A stretch of 64,000 bases of DNA from Bacteroidaceae bacterium HV4-6-C5C (lineage in GTDB: Bacteria > Bacteroidota > Bacteroidia > Bacteroidales > Bacteroidaceae), in assembly GCA_007896885.1 (NCBI GenBank), contig VOIU01000005.1, positions 149,804 through 213,803 on the forward strand, written 5' to 3'. The notes beneath the pieces are model-generated. The model had not been told where the DNA came from. It did not search any database and saw nothing but the letters and a program-made list of their open reading frames with translations. Shown here piece by piece: positions 58,616-64,000 of the stretch (the first letter of the stretch is position 1; each line of letters begins with the position of its first letter). Position numbers and translations under genes: made by a program.

Positions 58616-58646
58616 AGAGGGTGCATAAATTGCATCCTCTTTTTAA
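58616..58646 (+). terminator. Terminator of the ribosomal block
   Basis: AGAGGGTGCA pairs with TGCATCCTCT (one G-U) around TAAAT, followed by TTTTTAAT. Confidence 0.9.
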
Positions 58647-58778
58647 TGTGTGTCACTTGCAAAAGGTAGAATGATATTAGTGGGGACTATCGATCATTTT
58701 GTGTAAACTGACAAACTGTAGTTACTTAGATTAGGATTGTACCTTGAAATCCGATTTTCAAATATAGTGAGAAATTGA

Positions 58779-59125
58779 TTATTTCTAAAAGCATATTCGA
58801 CAATTCTGCGAGCATCTATTTTATCATTCTTTCCACGTTATACGCCAAATGAATACTTTATTTGTGTAGGATCTTCTATCCACAAATCAAGTTCCAATAC
58901 ATTACAAGACTGTATCAAGGGATTAATGTACATCCCTGTATATTCACAGCAAATTAAGACATCCATGATGTCACATTTAATTTTTGACATCAATGATTTA
59001 AGTGATTTTGGAAGAACCTTTTTTGAGTTATTTAATTGACACTCTAAAATGACAGAATGAGAACTTCTTACACATACATCAAGTTTTTGCTTGCTTATGT
59101 CTACTCCAATAAAATACTTTTTCAT
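58779..59125 (-). pseudogene. IS110-family transposase, truncated and frameshifted
   Basis: From the ATG at 59125 the frame gives the RuvC-like DEDD N-terminus: KKYFIGVDISKQKLDVCV with the first Asp, and CCEYTGMYINP with the Glu. It stops at a TAA near 58838; the next frame continues GKNDKIDARRIVEYAFR, the third and fourth acidic residues of the family. Then it fuses directly to the IS256 tail of copy A near 58779. The C-terminal Tnp_20 serine domain is lost, so it is inactive. Confidence 0.8.
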
Positions 59126-59319
59126 TTCGTATTACAGTTTTACGAATATAATAAAGCTCTCTTCGAACAAGCCTACAAACCTTAATGTTACAAGGTAATA
59201 AATTCTTATTCAGGTCTAAGTTCAAAGATGTACGATGAGTAGAAAAAATATGAAAGGTCTTAACTATTCTGTGTACAGTGTCACTCATCGTACAGCCTTT
59301 ATTTATTCTTGATTAATAA
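59126..59319 (-). other. IS110 left-end non-coding region, possible bridge-RNA fossil
   Basis: About 190 bases upstream of the IS110 remnant with no credible frame. It holds a perfect 12-bp inverted repeat TGTACGATGAGT (59229-59240) with ACTCATCGTACA (59283-59294), a 42-base loop, and a smaller CCTT/AAGG hairpin near 59180. In IS110 elements the region upstream of the transposase can encode the bridge RNA that guides recombination; identity here is inferred from position only. Confidence 0.3.
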
Positions 59320-60690
59320 TACAAATCTAAGGTTCTGTGTAAACGATACTCGGGTTCGATCTTTAGTCGAGTGCTAAAGCTCAATTCTGTTTTCAAATAT
59401 AACTAAAAATTGGTTCATCACCATACCCCAATTTCTGATAGGCATCGTCCATTTCTTTTCAATCTCTGCTATAGCCAGGTAGACAGACTTTCTCAGCGCA
59501 TCGTCAGTAGGAAAGGATAATTTTGTTTTGGTATATTTACGTATCTTGCCATTTAGGTTTTCAATTAAATTGGTTATATAAATGATAGTAAGTATCTCTA
59601 CCGGAAAATCAAAGAAAGCAGTCAGATCGTTCCAGTTGCGATGCCAGCTTTGTGCGGCATGACGATATTTAGAACCCCATTTTTGCTCAAATTGTTCCAA
59701 TGCGATGGCTGCTTGATCTCAATTGACGGAGGTATAAACCTCTTTCATATCAGCAGTAAACTCTCTTAAATCCTTCAATACAACATATCGGCGTGAATTA
59801 CGAATTTGATGTACCCACACATATTTGAATTGTGGATTGCGGAAATACAGCGCGTATGGTTTCGGTAAAGCCATTTAGGCTGTCAGTTACCGTTATAAGT
59901 ATATCCTCCACACCACGTGCTTTGAGGTCCGTTAGAACACCCATCCAGAAGGAAGCACTTTCGGCTTTACCGACCCACATGCCCAGAACTTCTTTGTATC
60001 CTCGATTATTAAGCCCCGCACATAGATAAACAGTCTTGTTTATAACTTTCCCTGATTCTCTAACCTTGAATACGATGCCATCCATCCAAACAACAATATA
60101 TAATCGTTCTAACGGACGATTCTGCCGCTCACTTGCCCACTGAGTGACTTTATTGGTAATGATGGAATTGCACTGGTAGAGAGGTTTATTTTATAAATGT
60201 CTCGCAACTCAGCCTCATATCAGATACGCTTATTCCCTTTGCATAAAGAGAAATAACCAGGCGTTCTATAGATAAACCCCGACTTTGATGTTTTGGAACC
60301 ACAATAGGTCAAAACTCACCTTTGCGATCACGGGGTGCTTCGATAATATGCTCACCATGGTCGCTTTGAATCTTCTTGCTAAAGCTGCCATTGCGAGAGT
60401 TATCGCTGTTATAAAAATCAGTACTGTGCTTGTCATAACCTAAATGTGCATCCATCTCACCCTGAAGCATCTGTTCCAATACTTGAGAATGAAGATCTTT
60501 TAGAAACTCACTAACACCCTCCTCTGTCTTGAATTGGCTCAAGAACTCTTTACTGAGCAGCTCGGCAGGAACTCCCTGCCGCTTTTCTCGTTTTGCCATA
60601 ATACTATTCATATTATTTGTTTTTAAAGATAAAAAATAGCTCGAATCTAAAGACCCGAGTCATAGTTTACACAATGCATTAGATAGTGTC
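59320..60690 (-). mobile_element. IS256-family element (copy B), inactive
   Basis: About 1.37 kb. The 5' end (right side) reads, on the minus strand, ATTGTGTAAACTATGACTCG at about 60674-60655, and for 36 bases is identical to the start of the element at the right edge of the window. The 3' end (left) shows a decayed version, CTGTGTAAACGATACTCGGG, at 59335-59354. It lies inside copy A in the same orientation. Exact ends are uncertain by about 15 bases. Confidence 0.7.
59374..60611 (-). pseudogene. IS256-family (mutator) transposase, broken
   Basis: The protein can be followed in pieces: N-terminus from the ATG at 60611 (KREKRQGVPAELLSKEFL, LGYDKHSTD, RNGSFSKKIQSDHG), an in-frame TGA after RDRKGEF near 60309, continued PKHQSRGLSIERLVISLYAKG, frameshifts near 60220 and 60160, then WMDGIVFKVRESGK with the first catalytic Asp, ITVTDSLNGF with the second, and the C-terminus [33 protein letters not shown] with the Glu, ending IFENRIEL. 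At least four lesions mean it is not functional. Confidence 0.9.
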
Positions 60691-60813
60691 TCACCTTCAG
60701 GTATTTGCTCATACAAACGACAATGAAGACCACGAAGAAATGAATCTATATCATCGGCACTCTTAAACTTACGAAGAAAATCTTTGTTCAAAAATAATTG
60801 GGAATGTCAATTA
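60691..60813 (-). pseudogene. N-terminal remnant of the copy A transposase
   Basis: The minus strand reads NKDFLRKFKSADDIDSFLRG then LHCRLYEQIPEGE, clearly parallel to SKEFLSQFKTEEGVSEFLKD and LHSQVLEQMLQGE of the other copies, and breaks exactly where copy B begins. No good start codon remains. Confidence 0.65.
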
Positions 60814-60837
60814 GAGAGTTTTATCAAAGTTATGCAC

Positions 60838-60880
60838 AAATGATTAAACAGCAACCTATATGCCTGAAGTTTAATCATTT
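60838..60880. repeat. Perfect 12-bp inverted repeat in the 5' end of copy A
   Basis: AAATGATTAAAC (60838-60849) and GTTTAATCATTT (60869-60880) with a 19-base loop, between the element's terminal repeat and its transposase remnant. Such subterminal hairpins can shield transposase translation from outside transcription; this role is inferred. Confidence 0.6.
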
Positions 60881-60983
60881 ACACAATATCTTGGATAGTG
60901 TCTCTATTTAACGCATTTTTTGAACTAATTGGTTTGAATATATTAAAAAGCGTTATTGAAGAACTTCTATTGATGAGATGTAT

Positions 60984-60991
60984 TATATTTG
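60984..60991 (+). promoter_or_regulatory. Candidate -7 box for the membrane-protein gene
   Basis: TATATTTG followed by C, 63 bases before the ATG at 61055. No standard upstream TTG. Confidence 0.4.
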
Positions 60992-61054
60992 CACTTCTGA
61001 CTTTAGATCTAACCTGTGAATAAGCTAACTTTATGAATATAATCATTCATTATT

Positions 61055-61597
61055 ATGATTTGCACATCAGGTACGAGCAGGACAATTTATTCTTTCTGTG
61101 ATCCATCTATTGCTTTTAGAAGCGATATTAAGAATATTATATTAGGACTCGGATTATTCCTTTTCGGTTTTTTATTTTTTATAATAGCTTTTAAAGTCCA
61201 TTTGTTTACCTCGCTATTGCGTTTTTTTCTACTTATAGCAGGGATTGCTTTTCTTCTTTGTGGAATTTATCAATTATTGTGGCACCTTAGGAAAAGGATA
61301 TATGTTCCAACTGGTAGCTCTATTAAAAATTATTCTTTCTTTTTCGATGATAAATATTCAAAACCTCTTCTGCAGATGTTTAATGACGAGAATTGGGAAG
61401 ATCATATAATTTATATGGCTTCTTCAACAGGTTCATTACGTTTAGATTTTCTTGTTTCTTTGGACCGAAAGTTTATAGCGATGCAGCTACTTCGCTATGT
61501 TGGTACTCTGTATTTACCGATTACTTCTGTATATTATTTTGTAGGGGATGACGCTTCTGATATAATTGCATCCTTGTTGGTTTCCCATGCTCTTTAA
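61055..61597 (+). CDS. Membrane protein, function unknown
   Basis: 180 residues with two close hydrophobic spans (about 27-46 and 52-72, around IILGLGLFLFGFLFFIIAF and FFLLIAGIAFLLCGIYQLL) and a cytoplasmic-side basic patch (HLRKRIYVP). The C-terminal 100 residues are soluble, with strands and helices I do not recognise (FFDDKYSKPLLQMF, LRLDFLVSLDRKFIAMQLL). It is the first of three genes between IS256 relics. No related neighbour gives a function. Confidence 0.55.
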   Translation: MICTSGTSRTIYSFCDPSIAFRSDIKNIILGLGLFLFGFLFFIIAFKVHLFTSLLRFFLLIAGIAFLLCGIYQLLWHLRKRIYVPTGSSIKNYSFFFDDKYSKPLLQMFNDENWEDHIIYMASSTGSLRLDFLVSLDRKFIAMQLLRYVGTLYLPITSVYYFVGDDASDIIASLLVSHAL

Positions 61598-61802
61598 ATT
61601 TAAGAATAATAATACGCTGTCTATAAGGTTTAGGAGGATGCTATATTTATGCAATAATGAAGTGTAGATGTTTTGATAGAAATATTTATATTATTCGTAT
61701 CTGATTCTGAAACTTGTTTTTACTTATATCTGTATTCTGTTGTTTAATTAGTGCTTTATAGTCTTATTCGCAATTTAGTAGCCGTCGTTTTTTATATAAA
61801 TA

Positions 61803-61834
61803 TTTGTTCCATATAGAGAAATAGTGTAACTTTC
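61803..61834 (+). promoter_or_regulatory. Candidate promoter for the secreted-protein gene
   Basis: TTTG 61803-61806, 20 nt, TAACTTTC 61827-61834 (one mismatch to TAnnTTTG). Confidence 0.4.
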
Positions 61835-61869
61835 GCAAAAATATTTTAGATATTATAGGAGATTTTACT

Positions 61870-62499
61870 ATGAAAAAGTATTGGTTACTGAGTTTATTGG
61901 TTATCTTTTTTGATGCCTATGTTAGTTCGCAGCAAGTTACTTTTTCCAGTCTGAAAAATTTGGTATCTGGACGTGGCGATACCTTAACGGTACTTAAAGT
62001 AGAAAAGAGATCCAAAAATCAGATTTATTTAACCGGAGGAGGCGATTATCGTATTATAGCGCAAAACAACTCTGGGCTTTGTCGCTATCTAAAGTCTCGT
62101 TGCTATGCTGTTCAGATTGACACGGCGTTATATGTTAATTGTAAAAAAATGAGATATAAACGTTTTCGCTTTGGCAGTTGGTTTGCGCCTGCTATTTGGA
62201 TAAAAAATAAAATATATTTCTGTGCTCAGCCTGTCGGTGCAGTGGCTGCTAGTACAGCAACTCCTACTGATGAGACTAAGCTTGGTGGCGACGTAGGAAC
62301 TGCAATAGCTTCTTCTGGCTTAGTTAATGCTCGTGTATATTATGAGCTTGACCTTTCTACAGGTAAGGTGGATTTTTTGGGAAAAGATAAAATGACTCAA
62401 TTATTGGAAGGACAGACTCAATTGCAAGATGATTTTTTTAAAGAAAATTGTGAAAGCGCTGACGTTGTGGGCAAATATCTATGGCGTCTAAAAAAATAG
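61870..62499 (+). CDS. Secreted protein, function unknown
   Basis: 209 residues. A signal peptide runs to about residue 20 (KKYWLLSLLVIFFDAYVSSQ). The mature part has strand-like segments and two cysteines near SGLCRYLKSRCYAVQ and another in VNCKKMRYKR. A Gly/Ala/Thr-rich patch occurs around 140-160 (VGAVAASTATPTDET). No family recognised. Likely periplasmic or surface. The ATG follows GGAG at a moderate distance. Confidence 0.6.
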   Translation: MKKYWLLSLLVIFFDAYVSSQQVTFSSLKNLVSGRGDTLTVLKVEKRSKNQIYLTGGGDYRIIAQNNSGLCRYLKSRCYAVQIDTALYVNCKKMRYKRFRFGSWFAPAIWIKNKIYFCAQPVGAVAASTATPTDETKLGGDVGTAIASSGLVNARVYYELDLSTGKVDFLGKDKMTQLLEGQTQLQDDFFKENCESADVVGKYLWRLKK

Positions 62500-62569
62500 C
62501 TTAGTTATTCTTATTATTGCTGTTTTATATAATTTCTTTCTTTAATATTAGTCGTTGATTTTTTATATC

Positions 62570-62577
62570 TATCTTTG
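62570..62577 (+). promoter_or_regulatory. Candidate -7 box for the TetR gene
   Basis: TATCTTTG, 43 bases before the ATG at 62620. The upstream element is not clear. Confidence 0.45.
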
Positions 62578-62619
62578 TTTCATTTTTAATAGCTAGAATT
62601 ATAATCTGAATATTGCTTG

Positions 62620-63288
62620 ATGGATAAAGAACTTCAAACAGAAGACCAATGCAATAATGTTTCTCTACGAAGTAGTTTAAGAGAACGTATTGTTGATACA
62701 GCTTTCGATGCGTTTGTTTCGCAAGGCATAAAATGTGTGACAATGGATGAGATTGCAAATATCCTTGGTATCTCGAAACGCACATTGTATGAAGTGTTTG
62801 CTGATAAGGAGACTTTACTAGTAGATTGTATTTTAAAATTTAAAAAAGAAGCAGATACTTATGCGAAAACAGTATATGATGAATCGGTTGATGTCCTTGA
62901 GGTTTTGTTGAAATGCTATCTATATAGTATTGAAAAGTTTCATCGAACCAACAAAAAGTTTTTTGAAGACCTTAAAAAATATCCAAAAGCTCACGAAGTG
63001 TTGAGAAAGCACCAGCATCAAGATAACGAAAATGCGGTAGTTTTCTTTACGAAAGGCGTAGAACAAGGGCTTTTTCGAAATGATGTTAATTTTGCTATTG
63101 TTAATTTGTTGGCCCATGAGCAAGTCAATATGCTAATGAATAGTGAAGTGTTTAAAGCTTATCCATTTTTGGAAGTTTATGAATCTATAATGTTGACTTA
63201 TATTCGTGGAATTTCTACGTCAAAAGGTATCCGTAGGCTTGATGATTTTATATTGGAATATCGTCATTTAATGCAGACAGATAGATAG
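62620..63288 (+). CDS. TetR/AcrR-family transcriptional regulator
   Basis: 222 residues from the ATG at 62620. The N-terminal helix-turn-helix is typical: RERIVDTAFDAFVSQGIKCV then TMDEIANILGISKRTLYEVF (about 22-62). The C-terminal ligand domain is all-helical and unassigned. TetR proteins usually repress a neighbouring transporter or enzyme, but no such gene is adjacent; the two upstream hypothetical genes or something beyond the window are possible targets. It points towards the IS256 scrap 66 bases downstream. Confidence 0.88.
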   Translation: MDKELQTEDQCNNVSLRSSLRERIVDTAFDAFVSQGIKCVTMDEIANILGISKRTLYEVFADKETLLVDCILKFKKEADTYAKTVYDESVDVLEVLLKCYLYSIEKFHRTNKKFFEDLKKYPKAHEVLRKHQHQDNENAVVFFTKGVEQGLFRNDVNFAIVNLLAHEQVNMLMNSEVFKAYPFLEVYESIMLTYIRGISTSKGIRRLDDFILEYRHLMQTDR

Positions 63289-63353
63289 TCTTGTGTATTT
63301 GCGATATTCGTTTGCTGTGTGGGTTCCTTTTGTGGTGATTCATTGCCCATTTT

Positions 63354-63425
63354 GGGGGGTATCGATCATTTTGTGTAAACTGCAAACTGCAGTTACTTGT
63401 ATTAGGGTTATAGCTTAATTCGATT
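63354..63425 (-). repeat. Terminal scrap of a copy A-like IS256 element
   Basis: The first 70 bases resemble the left end of copy A: 23 bases (63360-63382) are identical to 58688-58710, and similarity continues to the codons for NRI. It abuts the next IS256 element, so only the 3' end of this copy is visible. Confidence 0.7.
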
Positions 63426-63505
63426 GGCACTGTCCGTAATATTGTGTAAACTATGACTCGGGTCTTTAGATTCGAGTTATTTTTTTATCTTTAAAAACAA
63501 ATAAT

Positions 63506-64000
63506 ATGGATAGTGTTATGGCAAAACGAGCAGCTCGGCAGGAACTCCCTGCCGAGCTGCTCAGTAAAGAGTTCTTGAGCCAATTCAAGACAGAGGAGGG
63601 TGTTAGTGAGTTTCTAAAAGATCTTCATTCTCAAGTATTGGAACAAATGCTTCAGGGTGAGATGGATGCGCATTTAGGTTATGACAAGTACAGCACTGAT
63701 GGTTATAACAGCGGTAGCTCTCGCAATGGCAGCTTTAGCAAGAAGATTCAAAGCGACCATGGTGAGCATATTATCGAAGTACTCCGTGATCGTGAAGGTA
63801 GCTTTGAACCTGTGATTATACCTAAACACCAAAGTCGTGGCATGTCAATAGAGCGTCTGGTAATCTCCTTATATGCCAAGGGTATGAGCGTGTCTGACAT
63901 TGAGTCTGAGATGGCTGAGATTTATAAGATTAGCCTCTCTGCTTCTGCCATCTCTGTGATTACAGGCAAGGTTTCTCAAGCTGCTTTAGAGTGGCAAAAT
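63506..64000 (+). CDS. IS256-family (mutator) transposase, partial
   Basis: 165 codons open to the window edge. It reads SVMAKRAARQELPAELL, SKEFLSQFKTEEGVSEFL, HLGYDKYSTDGYNSGSSRNG, then PKHQSRGMSIERLVISLYAKG and MSVSDIESEMAEIYKISLSA, the N-terminal DNA-binding part of IS256/mutator enzymes before the DDE catalytic core. Unlike copy B it has no stop or frameshift. Codons 8-19 lie in a perfect 15-bp inverted repeat. Confidence 0.92.
   Translation, partial: MDSVMAKRAARQELPAELLSKEFLSQFKTEEGVSEFLKDLHSQVLEQMLQGEMDAHLGYDKYSTDGYNSGSSRNGSFSKKIQSDHGEHIIEVLRDREGSFEPVIIPKHQSRGMSIERLVISLYAKGMSVSDIESEMAEIYKISLSASAISVITGKVSQAALEWQN
63528..63562 (+). repeat. Perfect 15-bp hairpin at the start of the transposase ORF
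   Basis: GAGCAGCTCGGCAGG (63528-63542) and CCTGCCGAGCTGCTC (63548-63562), loop AACTC. In copy B only the inner seven pairs survive. Confidence 0.85.

Larger units (their letters stand above)
58682..60905 (-). mobile_element. Decayed IS256-family element (copy A), split by insertions
   Basis: Two outer ends share an inverted repeat: left ACTATCGATC then ATTTTGTGTAAAC near 58686-58709, and right, on the minus strand, ACTATCCAAGATATTGTGTAAA near 60880-60901. At the left end the minus strand still encodes the IS256 transposase C-terminus (NQFLTIFENRI). At the right end it encodes a N-terminal piece. The middle is missing, replaced by an IS110 remnant and a second IS256 copy. No target duplication could be recognised, consistent with age. 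Confidence 0.55.
63426..64000 (+). mobile_element. IS256-family element (copy C), runs off the right edge
   Basis: Starts with GGCACTGTCC and ATTGTGTAAACTATGACTCG, the 5' end also seen in copy B but in the opposite orientation. About 80 bases separate the end from the transposase ATG. No lesion is visible in the part present. Confidence 0.8.

Noticed and set aside
60838..60880. Integron attC-like hairpin
   Set aside because: It lies inside an IS256 end, lacks the conserved R/L box bases and has no integrase nearby.

Overview
The window is a chromosomal segment of a Bacteroides-type organism (phylum Bacteroidota). The evidence is the repeated TAnnTTTG promoter -7 motif with an upstream TTG/TTTG about 19-20 nt away, the sparse use of Shine-Dalgarno sequences, and lineage-typical proteins: a HU-like protein with a long tail, DUF4369-TlpA, GH95 fucosidase, a Nim-like flavoprotein and IS256/IS110 relics. 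The species cannot be fixed from the sequence alone.

Layout. 1-13.8 kb is mixed accessory and housekeeping DNA: a secreted protein cut by the left edge, an orphan DUF4099/DUF3945-type protein, a HU-like protein, a GH95 alpha-L-fucosidase convergent with a TlpA-like thioredoxin, a methyltransferase-like protein, a PduO-type cobalamin adenosyltransferase, a DUF2795 protein, a RecQ-like helicase, a Cys/Lys-rich secreted protein, Tag glycosylase, a stefin (cystatin)-like small protein, tRNA-Ser and an outer-membrane beta-barrel. 13.9-27.1 kb is housekeeping: priA, a Nim-like flavoprotein, a low-molecular-weight phosphatase, a 7TM-HD phosphodiesterase with a partner membrane protein, gltX-waaA, aminopeptidase P with gamma-carbonic anhydrase, rpsU, xerC and hpf.

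27.2-58.6 kb is one nearly unbroken block for translation and transcription: tRNA-Thr/Tyr/Thr-tuf-tRNA-Trp-secE-nusG-rplKAJL-rpoBC, a DUF3467 gene, the str genes (rpsL-rpsG-fusA), the S10 and spc genes with secY and map, infA-rpmJ, and the alpha genes ending in rpoA-rplQ. All genes point rightwards. Likely control points are the promoters before tRNA-Thr and rpsL, the hairpin between rplL and rpoB, a terminator after rpoC, hairpins in the rpsL-rpsG and fusA-rpsJ gaps, a palindromic promoter-like element before rpsM and a three-tier stem before rpsD.

58.7-64 kb is a decayed insertion-sequence island directly after rplQ: an old IS256-family element split by an IS110 remnant and by a second, frameshifted IS256 copy; then three cargo genes (membrane protein, secreted protein, TetR regulator); then another IS256 terminal scrap and an open IS256-family transposase running off the right edge.

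The most unusual items are the stefin-like protein with its palindromic upstream region, the candidate S4-control RNA before rpsD, the RecQ-like helicase with a long unassigned C-terminus, the Cys-Cys repeat protein and the nested IS island with a possible fossil bridge-RNA region. No CRISPR array and no clear new multigene defence system were seen.
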